From positions 62,001 through 126,000 of the forward strand of contig DAOTHJ010000004.1 in assembly GCA_035447605.1 (NCBI GenBank): DNA of 64,000 nt. The letters are read 5' to 3'. Origin of the DNA: UMGS1668 sp035447605 (GTDB taxonomy: Bacteria > Bacillota > Clostridia > Oscillospirales > Ruminococcaceae). A program made the translations under genes and the position numbers. Position 1 is the stretch's first letter. Every line of letters begins with the position of its first letter. Positions 1-7,354 of the stretch are shown here, piece by piece. The notes beneath the pieces were generated by a model. It made no database searches. It saw only the letters and a list, made by a program, of their open reading frames with translations, and had not been told where the DNA came from.

Positions 1-497
1 TCCATGATCTGAAACTCCACCTGCGTGAGGTCGATCGGGACTCCGTTTTTGGTCAGGCTGTGGCTGCGCAGATTCAGGACGAACGGGCCGGACTCCATCT
101 CCTCGGAGTTTTTATCCGTGGCGATCATGGAGATCCGGCGGCAGATCGCATCCACCCGGGCGGAAAGTTCGCTCGGGGAGAACGGTTTCGTCACATAGTC
201 ATCTGCACCCAGCATCAGGCCGTTGACCTTATCCATCTCCTGGGATTTCGCGGAAAGCATGATGATGCCGATGGTGCTGCTCTTTTCGCGGATGCGCTTG
301 CAGACGGTGAACCCGTCGATGCCCGGAAGCATGATGTCCAGCAAGGCAACCATGAAATCATCCGGGGCTGCCAGGAATACCTTGAGCGCATCCTCGCCCG
401 TGCCGACGTCCACGACATCATATCCTGCGCGCTTGAGTGTGATGACCTCAAACTCGCGGATTCCCTCCTCATCCTCGCAAACCAGTATTTTTTTCAT
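1..497 (-). CDS. OmpR-type two-component response regulator (C-terminal part outside the window)
   Basis: The first 165 codons are present and the gene runs off the left edge. The N-terminus MKKILVCEDEEGIREF is a receiver domain with its acidic pocket. LLDIMLPGIDG carries the likely phosphoacceptor Asp near residue 54, and ADDYVTKPF is the conserved Lys region near residue 104. From about residue 145, LTKNGVPIDLTQVEFQIM matches the start of an OmpR/PhoB winged-helix domain. The start is fixed by AAGGAG a few bases upstream. It follows a lipoprotein gene by 37 bp on the same strand, so the two are probably co-transcribed; a partner kinase may lie beyond the edge. Its signal and targets cannot be read from this sequence. 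Confidence 0.93.
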   Translation of the reverse strand, partial: MKKILVCEDEEGIREFEVITLKRAGYDVVDVGTGEDALKVFLAAPDDFMVALLDIMLPGIDGFTVCKRIREKSSTIGIIMLSAKSQEMDKVNGLMLGADDYVTKPFSPSELSARVDAICRRISMIATDKNSEEMESGPFVLNLRSHSLTKNGVPIDLTQVEFQIM

Positions 498-534
498 ATC
501 CTGCTCCTTCTTTCCGTCGGGCACCGTTTGGCCC

Positions 535-1959
535 TTACCAGTCGATCAGGCGAAACTGCCGGATACATGCATCCAGCGGGAGATAATATTCCGCACCGCT
601 GTCGGCGGTGACGCTCATATAATAATTGACCCCGCCGCTCTCGGCGACCAGAGTATAGCTCTCTTCAAAACGATCCTGATATTCCCCGGCGTCGGAGGCG
701 CGGATCCGCAGAATCTCATAGCCGCCCGCATCCTCGGGCGCAAGGAACCGCCACTCGTTGTAGGCGCTGTATGGCTCCACCGTGACGGCGCCGACCCAGT
801 CATCCGGGAACGTGAATGCCCATCCGTTCCTCGCGTTGGCAACTCCAACCCAGCAGACGGCAAATCCTTCGCCCTCGTATTTCATGTAGCAGATCGGATT
901 CGCCTCGCCGGCTTCCGGACGAACCTCCTCCTGATCCTCCGAGGTCGCTTCCGAAGTCTCCTCCGGAATCTCCTCCGTCGTTTCCCCGGAGGTCTCCTCC
1001 GTGGACGTGGTCACCACCTGTGCGGAATAGGCACAGGGTATCTCAATCAGGCCGTCGCCGTCGATATCGCCGCAGAGCACCGCGGAATACCGCAGCGTCC
1101 TCTCCAGAACGATCTCGTCCACGACGGTGATGCCCTTTCCCCCTTCCTCTTTTACAGAAGGAATCAGACGCGACAGGGTATCGGCTTCATAGATCAGCGC
1201 CTCGCTGGTGTAGACGCCTTCGGAGACCTGGGAATCGACAAACAGCGCACGCCGGTTCTCCGTCAGCTTTCCCTCCGTCACCTTCAGGAACGAAGAGGCG
1301 GGGCAGGAGATCCGCACGCTGTTGGTCAGCTCGATGGTATCGGACTCCTCATACAGCATCCTGGCCTGATAGCGGCCGCTCGAGGAACCGGTGAAAACCA
1401 TGATCTCGTTCCAGCCGTCGGCATCGAGATCCACAACCCGGTAGGCGTCGCATTTTCCGGTATAGAGCGTCTCAATAGAGAGCCCGTCGAACCGGTAGAC
1501 GCCGATCTCGTCGCCGCTCGATATCTTCCAGCCGATGAGGACGACCTCGCTGTTTTCGGCGGTCTTCGCAAAATCCACGGAGCTGACATCCGCCGAGGAG
1601 GTGGAGACTTCATAGACGGAGTACCAGACGCCGTCCGTTTTTTTCAGAATATTCATCCGCGTGTCGTTCTCGGCGGAATCGGCGGAATAAAAGACCATGG
1701 CCTCATCCTCGCCGTCTTTATCGAGATCGCGGAAAATAAAGGCGGAGTTCGCGTCCCCATCCGCCTTGGGATATTTGAGGTGATAATCCTCGCCCACAAC
1801 CTCCCGCAGCGCGCTGTGGAGCAGAGACTGCTCCTCCGTGAGCTTCGGCGGAGACATCAGGGACTCCGTATCCGTCGTGAACGAAGAACAGGCGGAGAGA
1901 GAGAGCCCGGCAAACACAGCCGCCGCCAGAAGCATCAGCATCCGAAAGGGCTTTTTCAT
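535..1959 (-). CDS. Lipoprotein with FG-GAP/VCBS-like repeats
   Basis: The product is 474 aa. It opens with a lipoprotein signal peptide (MKKPFRMLMLLAAAVFAG, then LSLSAC) with the lipid-anchored Cys near residue 24. The chain contains several Asp-rich motifs, DLDKDGEDEAMVFY, DLDADGWNEIMVFTG and DIDGDGLIEIPC, typical of calcium-binding FG-GAP/VCBS-like beta-propeller blades. A Glu/Thr-rich linker lies near residue 330. It is probably displayed on the outer face of the membrane. GGAGG lies about 9 nt before the ATG, and a strong promoter lies upstream (2001-2029). It precedes a response regulator and may feed that pathway, but this is inference. The exact function is unknown. Confidence 0.85.
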   Translation of the reverse strand: MKKPFRMLMLLAAAVFAGLSLSACSSFTTDTESLMSPPKLTEEQSLLHSALREVVGEDYHLKYPKADGDANSAFIFRDLDKDGEDEAMVFYSADSAENDTRMNILKKTDGVWYSVYEVSTSSADVSSVDFAKTAENSEVVLIGWKISSGDEIGVYRFDGLSIETLYTGKCDAYRVVDLDADGWNEIMVFTGSSSGRYQARMLYEESDTIELTNSVRISCPASSFLKVTEGKLTENRRALFVDSQVSEGVYTSEALIYEADTLSRLIPSVKEEGGKGITVVDEIVLERTLRYSAVLCGDIDGDGLIEIPCAYSAQVVTTSTEETSGETTEEIPEETSEATSEDQEEVRPEAGEANPICYMKYEGEGFAVCWVGVANARNGWAFTFPDDWVGAVTVEPYSAYNEWRFLAPEDAGGYEILRIRASDAGEYQDRFEESYTLVAESGGVNYYMSVTADSGAEYYLPLDACIRQFRLIDW

Positions 1960-2000
1960 TCCGGCATTCCTCCTCTTCGCAGCATAAAATTTCTTATTAA

Positions 2001-2029
2001 ATAATATAACAAGCTTTTTGTCCTGTCAA
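2001..2029 (-). promoter_or_regulatory. SigA-type promoter of the lipoprotein/response regulator operon
   Basis: On the minus strand TTGACA (2024-2029) is followed after 17 bp by TATTAT (2001-2006). It sits about 40 bp before the lipoprotein start. Confidence 0.75.
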
Positions 2030-2052
2030 TCAACAAGGTGTGAACAGAAGGT

Positions 2053-2093
2053 AAAAATGCCCGCAGTAAAGGGCCTGCGGGCATGTCTTTAAA
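2053..2093 (-). terminator. Rho-independent terminator after the XRE gene
   Basis: ATGCCCGCAG and CTGCGGGCAT form a 10-bp stem. On the minus strand it is followed by TTTTTA, just downstream of the regulator that ends at 2148. Confidence 0.7.
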
Positions 2094-2147
2094 AACTTCG
2101 CATTTTAAAATCCGCGAAACTATGATAGAATGATGGAGAAATGGCCA

Positions 2148-2855
2148 TCATTTCTCACGGAAGGCACGGATACGGTTCTCGCAGTTCTGGATCAGGTTGA
2201 GCAGCGACGGTGCAAAAAGGGGATAACTCCTCGAGAGGCGCTCGGTCGTGATCAGCAGGGTCTCCTTATCCGGGATCGCCTGTTTGCAGACGAAGGTGTT
2301 CCCTTCGCCGATCGCGGCGGCATTGGCCTCGCTCCGCTGCATCTCCGCGTCCGCATAGCCGCGGGCCGCGCATTTCGGGATGCTGAACATATCGGGCTGG
2401 TTCGCCGGATTTATATCATAAAGGATCCGGAACATCCGGTAGACGCCCGTCATCAGATAGGAGGAGACCTCCACGGTCAGCTCCTTGCTGCCGCAGCGCG
2501 CCAGAAGGTCGAACAGGACGTTGAGCGAATTCGCAATCAGCTTCTTGTTGAGCACCGGCAGCACGCCCGCGCGGGACAAGCTGTTTTCCTTGCCGACCTG
2601 CTCCGGCTCCGGGATCTCCTCCACCGAGACGGTCATGCCGTCCGGGCTTGCGGAGCGCCCCAGCAGATAATCCGCCGATACGCCGTAAAAATCCGCCGCG
2701 CGGATCAGAAAGTCGAGGCCGCACTCCCGGATTCCTTTTTCATAATGGGAGAGCAGCGCTTGCGAAACGCCGAGCGACGCCGCCACACTCTTTTGGCTCA
2801 GGCCTTTTTCCTTTCTCAAAAGCGTCAATACGCGCGGAAAATCGTTGTTCAACAT
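2148..2855 (-). CDS. XRE-family transcriptional regulator
   Basis: The product is 235 aa. Residues about 8-62 form a Cro/CI-type helix-turn-helix: LRKEKGLSQKSVAASLGVSQ, then SHYEKGIREC and ADFYGVSADYLLGR. The remaining 170 residues are a helical domain that I do not recognise. It is transcribed divergently from the histidine phosphatase gene at 2978, and the shared 122-bp AT-rich intergenic region holds two TGTTTGTA-like boxes that could be its operator. A terminator follows it. It is likely a local or autogenous repressor; the effector is unknown. Confidence 0.88.
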   Translation of the reverse strand: MLNNDFPRVLTLLRKEKGLSQKSVAASLGVSQALLSHYEKGIRECGLDFLIRAADFYGVSADYLLGRSASPDGMTVSVEEIPEPEQVGKENSLSRAGVLPVLNKKLIANSLNVLFDLLARCGSKELTVEVSSYLMTGVYRMFRILYDINPANQPDMFSIPKCAARGYADAEMQRSEANAAAIGEGNTFVCKQAIPDKETLLITTERLSRSYPLFAPSLLNLIQNCENRIRAFREK

Positions 2856-2977
2856 CGTTTCGCACTTCCTCGTCTTTACTACCCATTTTTGTTAACTGTT
2901 TGTATATTATATTTTATTTCGTACCGTTTGTAAATGAATTTTGCGGAATTTTTAAAAATTTTTGTCTCGGAGGTTCT
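2856..2977. promoter_or_regulatory. Divergent AT-rich promoter/operator region
   Basis: This 122-bp spacer lies between the divergent XRE and phosphatase genes. It is far more AT-rich than its surroundings. It holds CTGTTTGTAT near 2898 and CCGTTTGTAA near 2925, a 9-of-10 direct repeat, plus several TATATT-like -10 candidates. Autoregulation by the XRE protein is inferred from position only. Confidence 0.45.
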
Positions 2978-3637
2978 ATGATTACCTACAAACTGCACCT
3001 GATCCGCCACGGAGAGACGGAGGGCAATCGAAAAAAGATCTGCGTCGGCGCACGGACGGATTTGCCGCTTGCGCCGGAGGGCGCGGAGGAACTGCGCGCG
3101 CTGACGGCCGCCTATCGGTATCCCTCCGCCGCAAAGGTCTACACGAGCCCGATGCTGCGCTGTCGGCAGACCGCGGAGATTCTCTTTCCGGATGCGGAAA
3201 TCGGGCAGGTGGAGGGGCTGCGGGAATGCGACCTCGGCGAATTTGAGGGGCGTCCGTTTGCGGAGCTCAATAAAGAAGAGACGTTCCTTCAGTGGCTGGA
3301 GGGCAAGAGCCCGCCGCCCGGCGGAGAAGGCCCGCAGGCGCTCGGAAGCCGCATCACCGAGGCATTTGAATTCATTCTGAATGATATGATGAGATTCCGG
3401 ATCGCCGAGGCCGCGGCCGTCACGCACGGCGCGATCCTCATGGGGCTGCTCTCGATGTACGGCTATCCGAAGGCCGCTATGAAGGAATGGGCCGTTGAAA
3501 ACGGCTGCGGCTACACGGTTATGACCTCCGCCGCGATGTGGATGCGGGACCGCTGTTTTGAGATCGTCTCCGCCGTTCCCTTCGGCGGAGCGGAAACGGA
3601 AGGAGAGTCGGAAGTATGGAACTTGGAAGAACGGTAA
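2978..3637 (+). CDS. Histidine phosphatase family protein (phosphoglycerate mutase-like)
   Basis: The product is 219 aa. The N-terminus has the RHG motif (HLIRHGETEGN) with the catalytic His near residue 9. The second catalytic His lies in AAVTHGAILMG near residue 149. LRECDLGEFEGRPFAEL is the typical proton-donor region. Such branch 1 enzymes act as cofactor-dependent mutases or as small-molecule phosphatases (alpha-ribazole, nucleotides and others); this sequence does not say which. The start is chosen at the ATG 7 nt after CGGAGG, because the open frame extending upstream overlaps the divergent regulator. Its 3' end overlaps the next gene by 22 nt, so the two are translationally linked. 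Confidence 0.9.
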   Translation: MITYKLHLIRHGETEGNRKKICVGARTDLPLAPEGAEELRALTAAYRYPSAAKVYTSPMLRCRQTAEILFPDAEIGQVEGLRECDLGEFEGRPFAELNKEETFLQWLEGKSPPPGGEGPQALGSRITEAFEFILNDMMRFRIAEAAAVTHGAILMGLLSMYGYPKAAMKEWAVENGCGYTVMTSAAMWMRDRCFEIVSAVPFGGAETEGESEVWNLEER

Positions 3638-4566
3638 AATCCGGCGCGAAGGAAGCGCTGCGCCATTTCTGGGGAAAATCGGTCGTCGCGCTGCTGATCT
3701 GCTACGCCGTCTACCTGTTGATCTATCTGATGGACGCGGTCTTTACCGTGGTGTTTGCCGAGCCGGACATCGTCTCTCTGGTGCTTGGGGAGACAAGCTT
3801 CAGCGAACTGTTCGCCTCCTACGCCGAACTCTATTCGCTGGTCGATACCGCCCCGGTCGCACTGCTCATCACCGGCTGCGCGGCGCTTGCCTATCTGCTG
3901 ATCCTGCCGCCGCTCTTTCTCGGCTATAAAAGCTGGTATTATCACTCCATCAGCGGCGAAAGCGACAACCTGCTTCAGCTTTTCAGCTATTTCTCCTCGT
4001 TCCGGCTCTATTTCCGGGCGTTCTTCTATTCGATCGGCCTGCTGATCCGGAAGGTGTTCTGGCTCGCGTTTTTCTCCCTTCCAGGAGCGGGGCTGATCGG
4101 GGTGCTTGCCTACTACGCCTATTACCTGGATGTGCTGACCGACCACACCTCGCAGGTGCTCGCCGGCGCGGGCATCTGCTTCGGATGTTTTCTGCTGCTG
4201 GCCGGATGGCTGATGCTCGCCGTGTTTTTCCAGCGCTATGCCCTTGCTCCATACTATCTGGCCGAGGGAAAGGGCCCGCACGCCGCCTTCCGAAATTCGG
4301 TCGCCGCCACAAGCGGGAACGTGGCGAAGCTCTTTCTTTTTAAGCTTTCCTTCTTCGGCTGGTGGGTGCTCTGCCTGCTTGTCCTGCCGGTCCTTTACGC
4401 GAACCCGTACCAGAACACCGCCGTCGCCATCTATGCGAAATACCTGATTCAAAAAGAGGCCACCGGAATCGCGCCGTTTGAGCCGGAGGCGGAAGTCTCC
4501 GAGCCGGAACCGGAACCCGAACCTTTTGAAAAAGCGGATGCCTCACCGGATATTCCGGAAGACTGA
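3616..4566 (+). CDS. DUF975-type integral membrane protein
   Basis: The product is 316 aa. It has about six hydrophobic segments, beginning VVALLICYAVYLLIYLMDAV near residue 25. The opening AKEALRHFWG and the closing pattern LSFFGWWVLC...PVLYANPYQNTAVAIYAKYL match the DUF975 family of Firmicutes membrane proteins of unknown function. The tail is a hydrophilic Glu/Pro-rich stretch (EVSEPEPEPEPF). It overlaps the upstream phosphatase gene. Its last codons are duplicated about 300 bp downstream (see the repeat at 4529-4868). Confidence 0.8.
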   Translation: MELGRTVKSGAKEALRHFWGKSVVALLICYAVYLLIYLMDAVFTVVFAEPDIVSLVLGETSFSELFASYAELYSLVDTAPVALLITGCAALAYLLILPPLFLGYKSWYYHSISGESDNLLQLFSYFSSFRLYFRAFFYSIGLLIRKVFWLAFFSLPGAGLIGVLAYYAYYLDVLTDHTSQVLAGAGICFGCFLLLAGWLMLAVFFQRYALAPYYLAEGKGPHAAFRNSVAATSGNVAKLFLFKLSFFGWWVLCLLVLPVLYANPYQNTAVAIYAKYLIQKEATGIAPFEPEAEVSEPEPEPEPFEKADASPDIPED

Positions 4567-4868
4567 CCGGCCCCGCCCCAAACACAGGAACCGGAGGTTT
4601 TGGGAACGCAAGCCCCCTATCCGAGGCACGGGAGGATACTCCATGCCTCCATGGAAACAAGCCGTTTGAAAAGCGGAGCCGGATCAGGAGTTTTGTCACC
4701 GGGCCTTTCCGTAAAATCGGAAACCTCTCTTCTGCTGCACATAGGCCGGAAGGCACCGCACCGGATCGCCCCGGAAGGCATCGCGCCGGATCACAGAAGA
4801 GAAGTTCCATGCCTCCCACGAAAACAGATTTTTAAAAAGCGGATGCCTCACCGGATATTCCGGAAGAC
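4529..4868 (+). repeat. Direct repeat of the DUF975 gene 3' end
   Basis: A 35-bp sequence spanning the last 11 codons of the gene (4529-4563) recurs without mismatch at 4834-4868. A third, weaker copy of its first part (TTTGAAAAGCGGAGCCGGAT) lies near 4664. The word CATGCCTCC precedes two of the copies. The 267 bp between the stop codon and the second copy holds no convincing gene. Confidence 0.85.
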
Positions 4869-4878
4869 ATCCGTTAAG

Positions 4879-4907
4879 AAAAAGAGCCTTCCGGCTCTTT
4901 TTTTATT
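4879..4907. terminator. Bidirectional terminator between the DUF975 gene and spmB
   Basis: AAAAAGAGCC, TTCC and GGCTCTTTTTTT form a compact hairpin with A and T runs on either side. It overlaps the spmB stop codon. Confidence 0.85.
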
Positions 4908-5430
4908 GGAAAAACAGCCGCACGGCCAGCGCGCTCGCCACCGTTCCGGCAAAATACGCCGTCAGGGCGGCCGGAATCGCGCCGTTTCCTTTTCGGACTT
5001 CCGCCGCGCCGAAATAGACCGCCGCGGTATAAAAAGTGGTCTCCGTGCCGCCCATCAGCACCGCTGCCACCCGTCCCTCGTAGCTCTCGGTTCCGACTTC
5101 GCCCAGCAGTTCCTCAAAAAATGCGAGCGCCCCGGAGCCGGAGAGCGGCCGGAGCAGCGCGAGCGGCAGTACCTCGGCGGGGAAACCCAGCTTTTCCGCC
5201 AGCGGCGCAACCGTATCGGTCAGAAGATTCAGCAGGCCCGAAGCCCGCGCCATGCCGATCACCGTCATCAGCAGCACAAGCGCGGGCAATACATTCGCCG
5301 TGGTGGAAAGGCCCTCCTTCGCCCCGGTCAGAAAGACGGAAAACAAATCCTTCCTCCGAATGGCCGCCGTGAGAAAAACCAGAACGATCACGAGCGGAAC
5401 CGCCAGGTCCCCGGCTCCAAACGTAGTCAA
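4903..5430 (-). CDS. spmB: Spore maturation protein B
   Basis: The product is 175 aa, close to the usual SpmB length. It is a nucleoside-recognition (Gate) domain membrane protein. GTETTFYTAAVYFGAA and RPLSGSGALAFFEELL are family hallmarks, and there are about five hydrophobic segments. SpmA and SpmB are needed for spore core dehydration and heat resistance in Bacillus and Clostridium. Translation starts at a TTG whose TTGA overlaps the spmA stop, so the two are coupled. This gene marks the host as a spore former. Confidence 0.93.
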   Translation of the reverse strand: MTTFGAGDLAVPLVIVLVFLTAAIRRKDLFSVFLTGAKEGLSTTANVLPALVLLMTVIGMARASGLLNLLTDTVAPLAEKLGFPAEVLPLALLRPLSGSGALAFFEELLGEVGTESYEGRVAAVLMGGTETTFYTAAVYFGAAEVRKGNGAIPAALTAYFAGTVASALAVRLFFQ

Positions 5431-6020
5431 GATCCCGCCTCCCGGCAGAAAATTTTCGCCGCGAGGATGCCCGCCAGCAAGGAGAAACCTCCCGTCAGCC
5501 AGACCGCCGGTAGAATATCCATCGGGGCGGGGGAACCTTCATCCAGACGCAGGGCCGCAACGGTCGTCGGCAGGATCTGCAGCGAGGCCGTATTGATCAC
5601 AACAAACAGGGCCATATCCTTCGTCGCCATAAAAAGATTCCCACCGGCGCGTTTGAGCTCCTTCATCGCCTTGATCCCGAGCGGCGTGGCGGCGTTTCCC
5701 AGCCCGAGGAGGTTGGCCGTCATGTTCAGCGAGATCGCCTTCATCACTTGTTCATCACGTCGCGCGGTCGGAAAGAGCAATTTCAGCACCGGGGCCAGCA
5801 GTTTGGCGGTCCATGTTGTCAGGCCGCACGCCTCCGCCACCGCGGAGATGCCGCTCCATAGACAGAGCGTGCCCAATAATTCCAGAGAAAGAGTCGCCGC
5901 ATGGGAACATTCCCCCAGCGCCGCCGCGGAAACCGCAGGAAGATTGCCGGAATAGGCTCCGTAAATCAGGGAGGCCGCCGTCACTGCCGCCAGAAAATAA
6001 CCCGTACCGCCACCCCCCAA
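5427..6020 (-). CDS. spmA: Spore maturation protein A
   Basis: The product is about 197 aa with the Gate-domain motif LNMTANLLGLGNAATPLGIKA, a strong SpmA hallmark, and several membrane helices. It sits directly upstream of spmB, as in other endospore formers. The start is unclear. TTG at 6018-6020 would begin LGGGGTGYF. Four codons further upstream, in frame and just after a TAG, lies ATT (6030-6032), which would give a MINAL-like N-terminus closer to family members. There is no ATG in this frame. Confidence 0.92.
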   Translation of the reverse strand: MGGGGTGYFLAAVTAASLIYGAYSGNLPAVSAAALGECSHAATLSLELLGTLCLWSGISAVAEACGLTTWTAKLLAPVLKLLFPTARRDEQVMKAISLNMTANLLGLGNAATPLGIKAMKELKRAGGNLFMATKDMALFVVINTASLQILPTTVAALRLDEGSPAPMDILPAVWLTGGFSLLAGILAAKIFCREAGS

Positions 6021-6092
6021 CGCATTGATAATCTATTCCGGCCAATCGGTAGATATTCCGAAAAAAATACACGAGCTTGACGAAATATGTCC

Positions 6093-6121
6093 TTGACAAA
6101 AAATGGATAATAAGGTAAACT
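6093..6121 (+). promoter_or_regulatory. SigA-type promoter of the AbrB-type regulator
   Basis: TTGACA (6093-6098), a 17-bp spacer and TAAACT (6116-6121) lie about 49 bp before the start codon. Confidence 0.85.
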
Positions 6122-6169
6122 GTACACGTGGCTAACACAGCAACAGGAAATATTTGGGAGGCAATCGTA

Positions 6170-6409
6170 TTGAAATCTACTGGAATTGTCCGCAAGGTCG
6201 ATGAACTTGGCCGTATCGTTCTGCCGATCGAACTTCGCCGGACGCTCGACATCAATGAAAAAGATTCTCTTGAGATCTTTGTTGATGAAGGCTGCATCAT
6301 GCTTAAGAAGTATGAGCCGGCCTGTATCTTTTGCGGCAGCGCTGACGGAATCGTCTCCTTTAACGGTAAGAACGTCTGCAGCCATTGTCTCGAAGAGCTC
6401 CGTAAATAA
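6170..6409 (+). CDS. AbrB/SpoVT-family transition-state regulator with C-terminal zinc knuckle
   Basis: The product is 79 aa. KSTGIVRKVDELGRIVLPIE and LRRTLDINEKDSLEIFVDEG form a swapped-hairpin AbrB DNA-binding domain, which acts as a dimer or tetramer. The C-terminus adds CIFCGS and CSHC, four cysteines that could bind zinc, a form common in Clostridia. The TTG start is preceded by GGGAGG at 8 nt; longer forms from GTG 6128 would overlap the promoter. A strong promoter and a strong terminator make it monocistronic. Its targets are unknown; family members control stationary-phase and sporulation genes. Confidence 0.9.
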   Translation: MKSTGIVRKVDELGRIVLPIELRRTLDINEKDSLEIFVDEGCIMLKKYEPACIFCGSADGIVSFNGKNVCSHCLEELRK

Positions 6410-6423
6410 TCGGAATCTAAAGC

Positions 6424-6462
6424 AAGGCGCCTGTTTCCACAAGGGGAACAGGCGCCTTTTTT
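6424..6462 (+). terminator. Terminator of the AbrB-type gene
   Basis: AAGGCGCCTGTTTCC pairs with GGGAACAGGCGCCTT across a 5-nt loop and is followed by TTTTATT. Confidence 0.92.
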
Positions 6463-6560
6463 ATTGGCCCGGCTTCATGCTCCTGCCGAGCATTTTCTAT
6501 ACAAACGTCGGCCTTGTGTTTGGCTGGCGAACAAAACCCCTGTATACCAAGATCTAATTT

Positions 6561-6869
6561 CGGCTCCGACGGAATTCTGCGGTTTTGCGAAAGCAAAATG
6601 CCGGCCCCACTCTTGGGCCGGCAAGCGGAATTCCCAGAGGAATCGGGATTTTATTTCGGTCTCGACGGAATTCTGCGGTTTTGCGAAAGCAAAATGCCCG
6701 CCCCGCTCTTGGGCCGGCAAGCGGAATTCCCGGAGGAATCGGGATTTTATTTCGGTATCGACGGAATTCCACATCGTGAAATTCCCGGTATGTCCGGGAA
6801 TCGGTTTCGGTATCGACGGAATTCCACATCGTGGAATTCCCAGCATATCCGGGATTTATCCCGGATATG
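6561..6869. repeat. Intergenic tandem repeat block (two 96-bp units and two shorter units)
   Basis: Units beginning CGG...CGACGGAATTC start at 6561, 6657, 6753 and 6808. The first two are 96 bp each and about 90 percent alike, with a GGCCGGC dyad and CGGAATTCC motifs inside. The last two are about 55-60 bp and carry CCACATCGTG followed by GAATTCCC-type palindromes. The block fills the space between the AbrB terminator and the rimI stop codon. No gene is seen in it, although frames stay open on both strands. Confidence 0.88.
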
Positions 6870-6871
6870 CG

Positions 6872-7354
6872 TTAATCATCGTCATCGTCGTCCTCGTACA
6901 TCTGCGTGCCGTTAAAAGCGAGGCGCATGATGATGGCGTTTTCGGGCGGATCGGTATAATAATTCTTCCGCAGGCCGAAAAAGACGAAGCCGCATTTTTC
7001 ATAGAGCCAGATCGCCTTGAGATTTGAGGGGCGCACCTCCAGCAGCAGCTGATCGAGGCCAAGCTCCTTCGATTTCCGCAGGAGCTCGATCACCAGCGAC
7101 TCGCCGACGCCCTGCCGGCGATATTCCGGCAGCACGGCGACGTTGAAGACGCTGCCCTCTCCGGCGACCGCCTGCATCCCGCAGTAGCCGATGAGCTTTT
7201 CGTCCGCATGGGCGCCGAAGAACCAGTTATAGGGGGAACCGAATTCGCTGCGGAGCGTCTCTTCGCTCCACGGATGGGAAAAACAGAACTTCTCAATCCC
7301 GGCCGCTTCGGCAAGATCCCGCTCCTCCAAAGGTGCCACGGTGTAAGCGCTCAT
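6872..7354 (-). CDS. rimI: Ribosomal protein S18 alanine N-acetyltransferase
   Basis: The product is about 160 aa with a GNAT fold. VLPEYRRQGVGESL is the acetyl-CoA pyrophosphate-binding loop (R/Q-x-x-G-x-G) near residue 80. RPSNLKAIWLYEKCGF and IMRLAF are typical of RimI, which acetylates the N-terminal Ala of S18. It starts at an ATG that overlaps the alr stop (ATGA), so it is translated by coupling to alr. The tail ends in a run of acidic residues (YEDDDDDD), which is not usual for the family. Confidence 0.88.
   Translation of the reverse strand: MSAYTVAPLEERDLAEAAGIEKFCFSHPWSEETLRSEFGSPYNWFFGAHADEKLIGYCGMQAVAGEGSVFNVAVLPEYRRQGVGESLVIELLRKSKELGLDQLLLEVRPSNLKAIWLYEKCGFVFFGLRKNYYTDPPENAIIMRLAFNGTQMYEDDDDDD

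Noticed and set aside
223..2004. Long plus-strand open frame opposite the lipoprotein gene
   Set aside because: It is antisense to a gene with a clear signal peptide, start site and promoter. Its composition (Arg/Pro/His-rich) is typical of a shadow frame in G+C-rich DNA.
6561..6869. CRISPR array
   Set aside because: The units are 96 bp and 55-60 bp and differ in length and content. There are no short identical repeats with unique spacers, and no cas genes.
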